A DNA stretch of 64,000 bases, taken from assembly GCF_017829975.1 (NCBI RefSeq), contig NZ_JAEEGA010000014.1, positions 62,001 through 126,000 on the forward strand, written 5' to 3'. Shown here one piece after another: positions 7,708 to 16,883 of this stretch; within the stretch, counting starts at the first letter, position 1; every line of letters begins with the position of its first letter. Made by a program: the position numbers and the translations under genes. The notes below the pieces were generated by a model. That model had not been told where the DNA came from, ran no database searches, and saw only the letters and a list, made by a program, of their open reading frames with translations. This stretch comes from Vagococcus allomyrinae. GTDB lineage: Bacteria; Bacillota; Bacilli; Lactobacillales; Vagococcaceae.

Positions 7708-9063
7708 TTATGGACGTCTTAGGGCGCCATTATGAATATAACGGGAAAATTCTGTAAATTCATCTGAAAATAAATTGGTTCGATCATTTTGAATCATCTC
7801 TTTAGGAAAGAAAAAGCGTTCGTCCCCGTGTGTTTGTCCTGCTAGGGCTGCCACCAGGTCACTGGCTTTGGATAATTCAATTAAACTGCCGTCTTTTTCA
7901 ATCAATTCGATTTGAGTACGATGATGTTTTTGATCTGGTCGATAGAAATCATAAGGGAGATCGTAGCTCGTATTAACAGCAGTATAGAAGGTTGGGTTAA
8001 AGCCAACTCGTTCAATTAGCTGAGTCATCTCTGTTATTAAGGTGTCGTCTTCACCGGGTTGGAAGCGGGCAGATTTAAATGGCCGGCGATTTAAGAAGCG
8101 GGCGGCCAAATCACTTAAAATTTGATCCTTATCATCTGCCCAAACGGTAAAGTAGGTGTTGAGAACACCATCATCCAATTTTAAATAATCTTCTAAGGTG
8201 TAGGCATTCTCAAAAAAAGGAATGAGCAAACGGGAGTGGCCTTCGTAATAGTGAGGATCTTCTTGATATAAAAAGGTTCCTCGCTTTAGTAAGTGATCGA
8301 GAATGACTTCCATTGCTCGTGAGACTGGGTGAAAATAGATTTGCATATACATTTGATAACGACTGACAATATAGTCTTCAACTGCATGCATGCCGTTGGT
8401 TGAAAAGGTAATGCCTTCTTTATATGGGCGGATCACTCGCAGAATGCGGGTTAAGTCAAAGGTGCCGTATTCGGTTCCAGTAAAGTAAGCGTCTCTTAAT
8501 AAATAGTCCATCCGATCAGCATCAATTTGACTGGAAATCATTTGAACCACCTGAGGATTGGGGTAATCTTTGCGAATCACACTGGCAACTTTTTCAGGAA
8601 AGCCAGCTTCTACTTGATTCAAAATTTGAAAAACCTCAGTTTCTGGTGATGTAATGATCATCATGGTAAATTCTTCATGGTTCGTGTTAAAAATACCTTC
8701 AAAGGTGTGAGAATAAGGCCCGTGGCCAACATCATGGAGTAAAGCAGCGCAAAGGGCGACTAATCGTTCGCTGTCATCCCAGCCATTATCAGGATCATCT
8801 TCAATGGAATAGTTTCGGCGAAAAAGATCGCAAATACGCCGCGTTATCTCGTAAACGCCAAGAGAATGTCCAAAACGGCTGTGCTCCCCACCGTGAAAGG
8901 TGAATGACGTGGTCCCCAATTGTTTAATTCGTCGTAAACGTTGAAACTCTTTGGCGTTAATTAAGTCGAGAATGACTTGATGCTGCACATGGATATAATC
9001 GTGAACCGGGTCACGAAAGACTTTTTCGATGGTAAGTAACTGTTCTTTATAAGGGATGCTCAT
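7708..9063 (-). CDS. HD-domain phosphohydrolase (YwfO / EF1143 dNTPase family)
   Basis: The 451-residue protein has an N-terminal HD domain: His in HSRFGHSLGVYE (~61-66), the LLHDVGHGPYSH HD pair at 110-111, and the distal Asp in SQIDADRMDYLLRD (~183). The C-terminal half is the extension typical of the YwfO family. The Enterococcus faecalis homologue EF1143 is a tetrameric dNTP triphosphohydrolase, so control of dNTP pools is the likely role. It overlaps the upstream lipL by 4 bp (ATGA), giving translational coupling. The same pairing is found in other Firmicutes. Confidence 0.9.
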   Translation of the reverse strand: MSIPYKEQLLTIEKVFRDPVHDYIHVQHQVILDLINAKEFQRLRRIKQLGTTSFTFHGGEHSRFGHSLGVYEITRRICDLFRRNYSIEDDPDNGWDDSERLVALCAALLHDVGHGPYSHTFEGIFNTNHEEFTMMIITSPETEVFQILNQVEAGFPEKVASVIRKDYPNPQVVQMISSQIDADRMDYLLRDAYFTGTEYGTFDLTRILRVIRPYKEGITFSTNGMHAVEDYIVSRYQMYMQIYFHPVSRAMEVILDHLLKRGTFLYQEDPHYYEGHSRLLIPFFENAYTLEDYLKLDDGVLNTYFTVWADDKDQILSDLAARFLNRRPFKSARFQPGEDDTLITEMTQLIERVGFNPTFYTAVNTSYDLPYDFYRPDQKHHRTQIELIEKDGSLIELSKASDLVAALAGQTHGDERFFFPKEMIQNDRTNLFSDEFTEFSRYIHNGALRRP

Positions 9064-9926
9064 GGTGTTTCAACTCCTATCTGGATAATATCGGCATTGC
9101 GACGGATCATTTTTTCGCTATTTTTTGCTAAAGCCGCCTCTAAATTTTTTTCATGAATATACTGATCGAAAGTCGCGTCTTTGAATTGACTGTCGAAAGT
9201 GGTGCGAAAAACCTCTTTCACTCGGTCTTTGACCTCTTTGACCGTTAAGTGGCTATCCAGCAAATCGCTTAAATTCGCCATGGAGTCTGGTCTGACTGGT
9301 GGATAGCCATTTTGTCCAAACTGATCTTTTAATCCTTCTTGGTAAAACTGACGAATCAGCTTGCCACGTTCAGCTTGTGGTCCGTTAATACTTAAATAAA
9401 TCATAACGGCTATTCCTTGACGAATGCGCCTTTGAGCGATTCCAGCGAATTTACGACCGTTAATGCTCAGATCATACTCTCCTGGGCAATAAGAGTCGCT
9501 GATTTCCTTGGCGTCAATGGTGACAGGAAAGTCAGCAAAGGCTTGTTTGATAATCTCCCACATAAGATTATAGGCCTCAGGAATACTGATTTTTTGATCC
9601 TCTGGAACTGGAATTATCAGTGAGATATTTACTACTCCAGCATCAGCAACGACTGCCAAGCCACCTGAATTTCGGGCGACATAGTGGTAACCATGGCTAG
9701 TTAAGGCCTTCAAACCATCCGCCAAGTAGGGCATGCGCGTGTCTTTCATTCCTAAAATAACCGTGTGATCATTTTCCCAGAAATGAAGAAAGGGTTGCTG
9801 ATCGCTACTGGCTTGTGTTGTCAAAACATCTGTATAAGCAAAGGGACTTAAAATATCCGCTGTTGACACAGATTGTTCAAAAATATAAAGAGTTGAGTGG
9901 TCAAAAATAGTGTTGAGTAAGGTCAT
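9060..9926 (-). CDS. lipL: octanoyl/lipoyl protein transferase, LipL-like
   Basis: The 288-residue BPL/LplA-fold protein has the RNSGGLAVV motif (~85-93), the lysine motif INGRKFAGIAQRR (~155-167) and a cysteine at 147 in SYCPGEYDLS. A cysteine at this place is the catalytic residue of Bacillus LipL, which transfers octanoyl or lipoyl groups from GcvH to E2 subunits. An LplA-type ligase would lack it, so amidotransfer is favoured. It is divergent from a 2-oxoacid dehydrogenase E1 operon, whose E2 partner would need lipoylation. It overlaps the downstream HD gene by 4 bp. Confidence 0.82.
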   Translation of the reverse strand: MTLLNTIFDHSTLYIFEQSVSTADILSPFAYTDVLTTQASSDQQPFLHFWENDHTVILGMKDTRMPYLADGLKALTSHGYHYVARNSGGLAVVADAGVVNISLIIPVPEDQKISIPEAYNLMWEIIKQAFADFPVTIDAKEISDSYCPGEYDLSINGRKFAGIAQRRIRQGIAVMIYLSINGPQAERGKLIRQFYQEGLKDQFGQNGYPPVRPDSMANLSDLLDSHLTVKEVKDRVKEVFRTTFDSQFKDATFDQYIHEKNLEAALAKNSEKMIRRNADIIQIGVETP

Positions 9927-10259
9927 TTTATCATCATCTTTCTAATGGAGACTTGCCAAAAGGCACAAAATAAACTGCTTCGCTTTTCATTATATATGAT
10001 TGAGCGTTAAAATGTGAGGAATTAAACTGGAAAAGCAAGGATTTTCAGAAAAGTCTTAGCTTGAGAGCCGGACGAGCGAAAACTTGCGAATCTTCTTGAA
10101 AAACAGTACACTATTTTACATATGCTTGAGTTCAGAACATATGTTAACTGATTGTGTTTGAAGACCGTTATTTATTAAAAATAAGGGACATACGTAGATC
10201 TTTAGCCTTAAGAATTGAAAGTCGAGACCATTAAGCAAAGAAGAGGGGATGTGAGGCTG
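9927..10259. other. divergent intergenic region lipL / E1-alpha
   Basis: A 333-bp control region. The only clear element is the inverted repeat at 10115-10147 (listed separately). A weak TTGTGT (10152-10157) with TTAAAA 17 bp later could be the E1 promoter. Confidence 0.4.
10115..10147. promoter_or_regulatory. CATATG inverted repeat, candidate SorC-type operator
   Basis: TTTACATATG (10115-10124) and CATATGTTAA (10138-10147) are inverted arms (9 of 10 match) separated by 13 bp, just upstream of the E1-alpha operon whose third gene encodes a SorC-family regulator. The link is an inference. Confidence 0.4.
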
Positions 10260-11255
10260 ATGAAGCAGAAAATTGAGAATAAGGCTCAATTAAAAGATCA
10301 AGAATTTGTTGGTCTATTAAGAGAGATGTGGCGGATTCGTTTATTTGAAGAAGAAGTCGAAAAACTTTATTTTGAAGGTGAGATCTATGGGACCATCCAT
10401 TTATGCATTGGTCAGGAAGCAACAGCAGTCGGGAGTAGCTATCTGTTGAAACGAGATGACTGGATAATGTCGACTCATCGAAATCACGGCCATTCGTTAG
10501 CTAAAGGAAGCGATATGAGGGCGATGATGGCGGAAATTCTTGGTCGTAAGACGGGGATTAATCAAGGAAAAGGCGGCAGTATGCACATCACAGACGTCTC
10601 AGTCGGCAATTTGGGGTCTAATGGGATTGTTGGAGGCAATTATCCATTGGCGACGGGTGCGGCACTGACAGCACAAATGATGGGAACGAATCAAGTGGTC
10701 ATCGCCTATAATGGAGATGGCTCAGTTAATGAAGGGAGTTTCCACGAAGCCCTTAATTTGGCCAGTATTTGGCAACTGCCTGTGATCTTTTTTATCGAAA
10801 ATAATCAGTATGGTATGAGCTCATCAATTGCTGAGATGATGAATGTCTCACGAGTGTCTGAGCGTGGGAGCAGTTACGGAATTCCTGGCGTGACGATTGA
10901 TGGCAATGATGTTGTGGCGGTAATTGATGCAACTCAAGAGGCGATTAAGCGATGCCGTCTGGGGCAAGGGCCTAGTTTGATTGAGGCCTTGACCTATCGA
11001 CATCGCGGCCATTCCAAATCAGATAAACGACTTTACCGAACCTCAGCGGAAGAAAGGGCTTGGCAGCAGCGGGACCCGATTCTGCGGTTGACAGAGCAGG
11101 TATTGACTGCTCAGTTACTCACTGAAAGTGAGCTGGATCAGCTGGTGGCGTCTCTAAAATCAGAACTGGCCGCGATAGTAGCCAGTGTAAAAAAAGATCC
11201 GCGACCAAGTGCTGAGGCGTTACTTAAAGATGTTTATGCAGGAGGAGAGTTATGA
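10260..11255 (+). CDS. TPP-dependent dehydrogenase E1 component, alpha subunit (AcoA/PdhA-like)
   Basis: This is the alpha subunit of a thiamine-diphosphate 2-oxoacid or acetoin dehydrogenase. The TPP-binding motif runs from GDG at 152-154 to ENN at 180-182; the HLCIGQEA and STHRNHGH substrate-loop motifs are present. Its 331 residues match acetoin dehydrogenase AcoA better than the longer PdhA. The frame extends 15 codons upstream to a TTG at 10215; I chose the ATG at 10260, preceded by GTGAGG and GAGGGG. It overlaps the beta-subunit gene by 4 bp. No E2 or E3 gene follows, so the complex would have to borrow them from elsewhere. Pyruvate or branched-chain acids are alternative substrates. 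Confidence 0.85.
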   Translation: MKQKIENKAQLKDQEFVGLLREMWRIRLFEEEVEKLYFEGEIYGTIHLCIGQEATAVGSSYLLKRDDWIMSTHRNHGHSLAKGSDMRAMMAEILGRKTGINQGKGGSMHITDVSVGNLGSNGIVGGNYPLATGAALTAQMMGTNQVVIAYNGDGSVNEGSFHEALNLASIWQLPVIFFIENNQYGMSSSIAEMMNVSRVSERGSSYGIPGVTIDGNDVVAVIDATQEAIKRCRLGQGPSLIEALTYRHRGHSKSDKRLYRTSAEERAWQQRDPILRLTEQVLTAQLLTESELDQLVASLKSELAAIVASVKKDPRPSAEALLKDVYAGGEL

Positions 11256-12247
11256 GAGAGAGGACCTATCGGGAGGCCTTAAATGAAGCATTAGCTGAGG
11301 CGTTGTCAACGGATGAGAGGGTTTATTTGATCGGTGAAGACATTGGCGTATACGGTGGCGGATTTGGCGTTACGCAGGGCTTGCAGGCTAAGTATGGCAA
11401 AAAAAGAGTCAGAGATACGCCAATTTCTGAGAGTGCCTTGACAGGTGTGGCCGTCGGATCAGCTATGACGGGACTGCGCCCGATTGTCGAGTTGCAGTTC
11501 TCTGATTTTATCACGATTGCCATGGACCAGTTAGTTAATCAAGCGGCTAAAATTCACTATATGTCTGGCGGTCAAAGTAACGTTCCCTTGGTACTAAGAA
11601 CAGCAGCAGGGTCAGGGACTGGAGCAGGCGCCCAACATTCTCAAAGTTTGGAAAACTGGTTGGTCCATATTCCAGGACTCAAAGTGGTGCAACCAGCCAC
11701 TCCGTATGACGCAAAAGGACTGCTTAAAGCTGCGATTGCCGACGATAATCCTGTCATATTTTATGAGCATAAACTGTGTTATCAAGAAACAGGTGATGTA
11801 CCAGAAGAGTCGTATCAGATCCCTTTAGGAGTGGCGGATATTAAGCGGAAAGGTGCAGATGTGACGGTGATTGCGACCAGTATTATGGTCCAAAAAGCGC
11901 TTGAAGCGGCTGAAATTGTCGCTGGGGCTATTTCGGTAGAAGTGATTGATCCCCGAACGTTGGTGCCGTTAGATATGAACACTATCTTAACCAGTGTCGC
12001 AAAAACTGGTCGTGTTTTAGTCGTAACAGAAGCGGTTAAACGAGGTGGTTTTGGTGGAGAAATTGTGGCTCAAATTGCCGAAAGTCATGTGGCGACAGCA
12101 TTAAAGCTGCCAATTTGTCGTTTAGGTGGTGAGGCAGTGCCCATGCCAGTTGCCTTAGAACTTGAACGATTAGCAATTCCTCAAGTTGAGACAATTGTTG
12201 CGTGCCTTCGTCAGATGTGCCAAAAAGACAGCGAGGAGAAAAAATGA
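11252..12247 (+). CDS. TPP-dependent dehydrogenase E1 component, beta subunit (AcoB/PdhB-like)
   Basis: This is the 331-residue beta subunit. It contains the transketolase-type pyrimidine-binding domain ([19 protein letters not shown], then [16 protein letters not shown] with the catalytic Glu) and the C-terminal transketolase_C domain ([13 protein letters not shown]). It overlaps the alpha gene (ATGA) and the following regulator (ATGA), so the three genes form one tightly coupled operon. Together the two subunits decarboxylate a 2-oxoacid or acetoin and pass the acyl group to a lipoyl E2. Confidence 0.88.
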   Translation: MRERTYREALNEALAEALSTDERVYLIGEDIGVYGGGFGVTQGLQAKYGKKRVRDTPISESALTGVAVGSAMTGLRPIVELQFSDFITIAMDQLVNQAAKIHYMSGGQSNVPLVLRTAAGSGTGAGAQHSQSLENWLVHIPGLKVVQPATPYDAKGLLKAAIADDNPVIFYEHKLCYQETGDVPEESYQIPLGVADIKRKGADVTVIATSIMVQKALEAAEIVAGAISVEVIDPRTLVPLDMNTILTSVAKTGRVLVVTEAVKRGGFGGEIVAQIAESHVATALKLPICRLGGEAVPMPVALELERLAIPQVETIVACLRQMCQKDSEEKK

Positions 12248-13176
12248 AGTTAACTGAAGATCACCGGAAATTGCTAAAAGTCGCCAGTCTATACTATCGT
12301 GATGGCTTGACCCAGTCTAGCATCAGTAAGCAGATGGGAATTTCTCGACCAGTTATTTCTAAAATGTTACAGCGAGCCAAAGAGCAGGGAATCGTCACGA
12401 TTTATCTTAAAGATGAAAATGCCAAGGTTGTTGACCAAGCCAATCAATTGATTCGGAAGTATGATTTGCAAGACGCTATCGTGGTGCCTCATGGGGGGAA
12501 CGATGAGACAACGCAACAGGCAGTGGCTCAAGCTGCGGCGATGTTGCTTCGTGAGTATTTGCCAAAAATCCAGTCAATTGGTATTTCATGGGGCACCACT
12601 TTGGCAAAAGTGGTAGATGCCATGACTTATGAGAACTTTTCCGAGATAAAGATTCATCCCTTAGTTGGTGGGGTGGCAAGTGAACATGTTCATTATGATA
12701 CGAATCATTTAGCCTTTCGATTAAGTGAAAAGCTCGGAGCCAGTTGTAGCTACTTGTATGCGCCAGCATTGGCAGAGACTAAAGCGTTAGCGGTAACTCT
12801 TAATAAAAGTCAATTAGTGCAAGAGGCGTTGGCGAAAGCGAGGGCGGTTGACTTTGCTTTGATCGGTGTAGGTGACCCACAGGCCTCCTCAACTTGGCGT
12901 CAATTGGGCTATATGACAGCGGAGTGTTTAAGTGGTGGAGCCGTAATCGGCGACGCTATAGGGTCTTTATTTGACAAAAATGGCAAAACAATTGACAATA
13001 AAATGACAGAGCGTATGATTGGGATTAAGGTCGAAGAATTAGTCAGGATTCCCAATACGTTGTTAATTGGGGCAGGTTTTCAAAAGGCAGTTGCGATTCG
13101 GGCCTTATTGCAGGGCAAATCTGCCAACTTAATCGTAATTGATCAGGTTTTAGCGGAAGCCCTACTGGAACACTAA
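12244..13176 (+). CDS. SorC/DeoR-type sugar-binding transcriptional regulator
   Basis: The 310-residue regulator has an N-terminal helix-turn-helix ([20 protein letters not shown], about residues 21-40) and a C-terminal sugar-isomerase-like effector domain ([14 protein letters not shown]..., [15 protein letters not shown]). SorC proteins bind phosphorylated sugars. The longest frame begins at 12202 inside the E1-beta gene; I chose the ATG at 12244, which has GAGGAG 5 bp upstream and overlaps the E1-beta stop. Encoded in the E1 operon, it most likely controls it, possibly through the CATATG dyad at 10115-10147. Acetoin operons of this type normally use AcoR, so a SorC regulator hints at a different inducer. 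Confidence 0.85.
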   Translation: MKLTEDHRKLLKVASLYYRDGLTQSSISKQMGISRPVISKMLQRAKEQGIVTIYLKDENAKVVDQANQLIRKYDLQDAIVVPHGGNDETTQQAVAQAAAMLLREYLPKIQSIGISWGTTLAKVVDAMTYENFSEIKIHPLVGGVASEHVHYDTNHLAFRLSEKLGASCSYLYAPALAETKALAVTLNKSQLVQEALAKARAVDFALIGVGDPQASSTWRQLGYMTAECLSGGAVIGDAIGSLFDKNGKTIDNKMTERMIGIKVEELVRIPNTLLIGAGFQKAVAIRALLQGKSANLIVIDQVLAEALLEH

Positions 13177-13204
13177 CTAAAGAACATAAAGGAGCCAATG
13201 AACA

Positions 13205-13636
13205 GTGAAGAATGGAACGCCAGTACAAATTCAGTTACAAACAGAAATTTACCAAAATGATGATAAGCAAGAACACTTTTTTGATGTTGCAGGACAACTT
13301 GTCCAAATGGGCAGTACCCTTTATTTACGTTATCAAGAAGAAGGGCAAGAGGGAGAGGAACCGATTCCTGTGACCATAAAAATTGAGGCAGATGGAACTG
13401 TGCAGCTCATTCGCGCGAGCAAGACACGCACTCGTTTACGCTTTAATTATCAAAAGGAAAATCATTCTAATTATCGGACACCATATGGCATGATGGAGGT
13501 TAGAACGTTTACCAACAATTTACGGGTAACATTAAAAGATCAACCAACTTCAGGCCAAGTCTCGATTGACTATGATTTATATGCTGGTCAGGAGAAATTA
13601 GGCGTCTATCATTTACGGCTGGCTTTTACAGCTTAA
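13205..13636 (+). CDS. DUF1934 family beta-barrel protein (YwiB-like)
   Basis: The 143-residue protein is mostly alternating beta strands (VQIQLQTEIY, TLYLRYQEE, VRTFTNNLRV, GQVSIDYDLY) with no signal peptide, matching DUF1934, a small lipocalin-like cytoplasmic family. The GTG at 13205 has AAAGGAG 10 bp upstream. Homologues such as Bacillus YwiB also lie near rpoE. The function is not known. Confidence 0.8.
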   Translation: MKNGTPVQIQLQTEIYQNDDKQEHFFDVAGQLVQMGSTLYLRYQEEGQEGEEPIPVTIKIEADGTVQLIRASKTRTRLRFNYQKENHSNYRTPYGMMEVRTFTNNLRVTLKDQPTSGQVSIDYDLYAGQEKLGVYHLRLAFTA

Positions 13637-13747
13637 TAAAATGTTTGACTTTTCCGTTTGATTTCATGAGAAAATGCATGTTTTCATTGCTTTTTATAAG
13701 CATATTATTGTATGATAAGGAGTAGACTGTGAAAGGACGTGTGCCGT

Positions 13748-14362
13748 TTGGAAATAAAAGCTTTTGAAGGTATAGACAAAGATGAATTATCGATGATTGA
13801 AGTTGCTCATGCAATTTTGGAACAGCGGGCTGATGTCATGGAATTTTCAGATTTAGTTAACCAAATCCAAAACTTTTTAGGGAAAGCTGATAGCGATATT
13901 CGCGAAATCTTGCCACAATTTTATACAGATTTAAATCTGGATGGTAGTTTTATTTCTTTGGGGGAAAACCGTTGGGGCTTGCGCTCATGGTATCCAATCG
14001 ATTCAATTGACGAAGAAGTTTCTCATTTGGGAGAAGACGAAGACGAGGATACGCCACGTCGCAAGAAACGCAAAAAAGTCAATGCTTTCTTAGATATGAA
14101 CGATGAAGATGCGATTGATTACAATGATGATGATCCAGAAGATGCCGATTTGGTTGACGATGAAGATGATGATTACATCGACGACGAAGAGGAAGAAGAC
14201 GAAGAAGAAGAAATCGCTAATTATAAAAAAGACTTATCAGAAATTGGTGCGGATGATATTGATGAAGAAGAAGTCCCAGTAGGGGTGGAAGATGAATTGA
14301 CGATCATCGATGAAGATGACATTGATTACGATCTTGATGAGGATGAAGAAGAGGAAGAATAA
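13748..14362 (+). CDS. rpoE: DNA-directed RNA polymerase delta subunit
   Basis: This is the delta subunit, a Firmicutes-specific RNA polymerase factor that aids recycling and lowers open-complex stability. Residues 1-90 form the folded domain ([35 protein letters not shown]). The remainder is a long disordered Asp/Glu tail, the hallmark of the family. I start at TTG 13748 because MEIKAFEG aligns with related RpoE proteins; the GTG at 13739 sits only 1 bp after GAAAGGA. An independent 12-codon frame with an ideal ribosome binding site overlaps this start (see findings). A terminator follows at once. Confidence 0.93.
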   Translation: MEIKAFEGIDKDELSMIEVAHAILEQRADVMEFSDLVNQIQNFLGKADSDIREILPQFYTDLNLDGSFISLGENRWGLRSWYPIDSIDEEVSHLGEDEDEDTPRRKKRKKVNAFLDMNDEDAIDYNDDDPEDADLVDDEDDDYIDDEEEEDEEEEIANYKKDLSEIGADDIDEEEVPVGVEDELTIIDEDDIDYDLDEDEEEEE

Positions 14363-14369
14363 TTCTTCG

Positions 14370-14396
14370 GCCAAGCTGAAAGGCTTGGCTTTTTTT
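14370..14396 (+). terminator. rpoE terminator
   Basis: Stem GCCAAGC (14370-14376) / GCTTGGC (14383-14389) followed by seven T. Confidence 0.92.
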
Positions 14397-14450
14397 GGCT
14401 AGGCGTCGCTATGTTAAGAGACAAGAGAAGCGATCAGAGCAAAGACATAT

Positions 14451-14495
14451 GGCATAAAAAACAGCTGACCTAAGAAAAAGGTGAGCTGTTTTTTG
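14451..14495. terminator. second terminator, probably for the convergent PH-domain gene
   Basis: GGC-ATAAAAAACAGCT and AGCTGTTTTTTGCC form a long AT-rich stem with one internal mismatch (loop around 14472-14479). It is oriented to stop the minus-strand gene ending at 14539 and may back up rpoE. Confidence 0.75.
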
Positions 14496-14538
14496 CCATA
14501 AACAATTGATCATTTTGAATGGGATTAGGGCGTTCATT

Positions 14539-15390
14539 TTAATTTATCGGAATATTTTTTAGAAATGACGAGGAATTAAAAGCGGTGCTGAGTTGTTTTA
14601 TCTCCTCGAACCACTCAATCCAGCGTCCTTCGCCACGGATTAATTGAAGGATGATACTGCCGATTACTAGCAAAAGAATGCCGATCCAGAGGGCGTTAAA
14701 GGCCCAAATACCTATTTTTGTCTGGCTAAATAGGTAATCAAAGGCGTTATCACGGTGCATTTTTTTATCAATGGTGATGGCTTTTAATGATGGCAATGCC
14801 TCAACTAACTCTTGAAATTTTTTAGCCTCTGCTGGTTGTAAAACTTCTGTAAAGACATTGGTTTGGGATTGAAAGTCAAGACTATACCAATGAGTTCTTT
14901 GCCGTTTTGGCAGAATGGCTCCTTTTTGCCAGTCGAAATAGCCGACGGCGTGCTTTTCAAATCTAATCCCTTGTATTTTATTGTAAGGGTAGGAGTAGTA
15001 GCGGCGTTCTTCAAGAAATTCAATGATGATGGTAAAAATCATTCGTTGATTGGTAAAAATCAAGAGCCGGTTACCGCGTAAATCATGAAAGTTATCTCGA
15101 TATGTTTGAGCTTTGGCACTGTTCACATAAGTCATGCCCATAATACCGCTTGTTGCCATTGCGGAATTTCCCTCGTTGGTGAAAGGCAAGTAACCAGCAA
15201 TTTCCTCATCTGTTTCTAAATCTTGTGATAAGTCAGCGATGACCTCCTCTAACTGAATGTACATCTGTGTCTGTTTAAAGAGTTGCCTTTTTTGCTCACC
15301 AGTTAGTTCATAAGTGTCATTAGGAATAATGATCTCAGTAGTTTGAGGTAAGCTATTGACCGCTTGCTTAAAGGGGTTTTTGCTATTCAT
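14539..15390 (-). CDS. membrane-anchored bacterial PH-domain protein, coupled to a sigma factor
   Basis: The 283-residue protein has a central bacterial pleckstrin-homology-like domain (about residues 105-205: LLIFTNQRMIF, YSYPYNKIQGIRFEKH, WYSLDFQSQ) and one strong C-terminal membrane segment (IWAFNALWIGILLLVIGSII, near residue 240). The frame could run to 15495. I chose the ATG at 15390, with GGGAG close upstream, because it overlaps the sigma-factor stop by 8 bp, as in coupled gene pairs. The position directly after a sigma factor suggests an anti-sigma or signal-sensing partner, but the sequence does not resemble known anti-sigma families. The function is therefore inferred from context only. 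Confidence 0.65.
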   Translation of the reverse strand: MNSKNPFKQAVNSLPQTTEIIIPNDTYELTGEQKRQLFKQTQMYIQLEEVIADLSQDLETDEEIAGYLPFTNEGNSAMATSGIMGMTYVNSAKAQTYRDNFHDLRGNRLLIFTNQRMIFTIIIEFLEERRYYSYPYNKIQGIRFEKHAVGYFDWQKGAILPKRQRTHWYSLDFQSQTNVFTEVLQPAEAKKFQELVEALPSLKAITIDKKMHRDNAFDYLFSQTKIGIWAFNALWIGILLLVIGSIILQLIRGEGRWIEWFEEIKQLSTAFNSSSFLKNIPIN

Positions 15391-15937
15391 AGTGCTCCCG
15401 TCCTTTCTTGTTTTGCAACTGTTGCTGTAATTTTTTGCGCCCTCGGGATAGTCGATTGTAAACAATTTCTGGAGATAAGTGGAGATCTTCGGCAATCTCG
15501 ATCACGTTGTCCTGATAATAATAACGCTTTAAAAATATTAACTGATCCTCGGCTGTTAAAGAGACGATTAAGGATAAAAAGTTTTCCTGCTCAAAGTAAC
15601 TCTCTTCGAATTTTTCGTCGTTATCGGGAGATGCCGTAGGAATGATGTTTAATTGTCGAATAATCCGTCTTTTTTCATCCAATGCTTGATTTCTTGTGAT
15701 GACCGTTATCCAGGTTTTTAAACTACTTTTTTCTGAATCATATTGTTTCAATTCTTTCCATAAGCGATAAAAAACTTTATTTTGCACATCTCCAATAAAA
15801 CTATGTTCAGCAGGATGATTTAATATATAATGAATGGTTCGTAAGATGTCGCCACCATATAGATCGATTAATTGTTCCAACCCGCGAAAGTCGCCAGATT
15901 TTATTAGCGCTAACATCTCCATTTCTTCATGAGTCAT
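15383..15937 (-). CDS. sigma-70 family (ECF-like) RNA polymerase sigma factor
   Basis: The 184-residue protein has sigma region 2 (FIGDVQNKVFYRLWKELKQY, SLKTWITVITRNQALDEKRR, ~45-85) and region 4 (SLTAEDQLIFLKRYYYQDN, EIAEDLHLSPEIVYNRLSRG, ~120-170). There is no region 1 or 3, as in ECF factors. The ATG at 15937 follows a strong AGGAGG. It is translationally coupled to a membrane PH-domain protein instead of a classical anti-sigma. No ECF-type AAC/CGT promoter is convincing upstream, so autoregulation cannot be shown. It is divergent from the competence operon. Confidence 0.85.
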   Translation of the reverse strand: MTHEEMEMLALIKSGDFRGLEQLIDLYGGDILRTIHYILNHPAEHSFIGDVQNKVFYRLWKELKQYDSEKSSLKTWITVITRNQALDEKRRIIRQLNIIPTASPDNDEKFEESYFEQENFLSLIVSLTAEDQLIFLKRYYYQDNVIEIAEDLHLSPEIVYNRLSRGRKKLQQQLQNKKGREHYE

Positions 15938-16122
15938 GTGGGCTAACCTCCTATCTTCACCTTAATATACGTTTGAAACCGGCTTTTTCTATCCATTTTG
16001 TCTATTTTCTTTTAATTAAAGTTTAGACTTAGCAAAATAGATAAGCAAATAAAAATGAAGACGGCTTTTTTACGTACTTATATACTGAGGCTATCAATGC
16101 CGTATAAAAGGGAGGGATAAAA

Positions 16123-16749
16123 GTGGAGAGTCTTACTAGGTGGTTCAGGGAGAAGCCCCAATGGTTAATGATAACGGTGGGGGCTGGGGTAGTTTTATTG
16201 ATGGGACTCATTTTTGTAGCTCGGCAGCTGAGGCAAAGGGACGTAGAGGAACCTCTTATTCAGGTGATGAGTGAAACGAGCCAAACAGAAATTAGTTCAG
16301 AGCTACTGCCTATTTATGCAGATATTAAAGGGGCGGTGGTTCGTCCGGGTATGTACCAAATTCCTCAGAATGCTCGAGTGTTAGATTTAGTCAATATGGC
16401 AGGTGGCTTCACTGCAGAAGCGGCTCAAAATCAAGTGAATTTTTCGCAAATGGTAGAGGATCAAATGGTGATTTACGTGCCAACCTCTGCTGAAGATTTA
16501 AGCGAGTGGCAAGAAGGGCAGTTGGGGGTAAGGGCAGAAGGGCCAGCTACTACATCGACGAAAGTGAACTTAAATAAGGCGGATTCAAGTGAACTTCAGC
16601 AATTAAATGGGATTGGTGAAAAAAAGGCGGCAGCAATTATTGCTTATCGTCAAGAAAATGGCTCATTTAACTCAGTCGAAGAATTAAAAAAAGTCAGCGG
16701 GATTGGGGATAAAATATTTGATAATTTAAAAGATGAGATTGAGGTATAG
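16123..16749 (+). CDS. comEA: competence protein ComEA, DNA receptor
   Basis: The 208-residue membrane-anchored DNA-binding protein for transformation has one N-terminal transmembrane segment (~15-35), an SLBB domain (DIKGAVVRPGMYQIP, ~65-125) and a C-terminal helix-hairpin-helix pair (LNKADSSELQQLNGIGEKKA... VSGIGDKIFDNLKDEI, ~148-208) that binds double-stranded DNA. The GTG at 16123 follows GGAGGG. It is the first gene of the conserved comE operon. Confidence 0.95.
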   Translation: MESLTRWFREKPQWLMITVGAGVVLLMGLIFVARQLRQRDVEEPLIQVMSETSQTEISSELLPIYADIKGAVVRPGMYQIPQNARVLDLVNMAGGFTAEAAQNQVNFSQMVEDQMVIYVPTSAEDLSEWQEGQLGVRAEGPATTSTKVNLNKADSSELQQLNGIGEKKAAAIIAYRQENGSFNSVEELKKVSGIGDKIFDNLKDEIEV

Positions 16750-16883
16750 ACTAGGAAAGGAGAGTTCGGTTAATTACGAGAGGTAGGCAGGGAGTGCTTT
16801 TGATTTTATTCCAGATAATAGTTGCATTGTGCCAAGGTCAACCTATACAATAAAGAAAAGCAAAAGAAAGTGAGTCGATCAGT

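Noticed and set aside
15945-16020. ECF-type autoregulated promoter for the sigma factor
   Set aside because: TGAAACC and TGTCTA are present but on the plus strand with an 18-bp gap and wrong orientation for the sigma gene; no AAC/CGT pair with 15-17 bp spacing on the minus strand.
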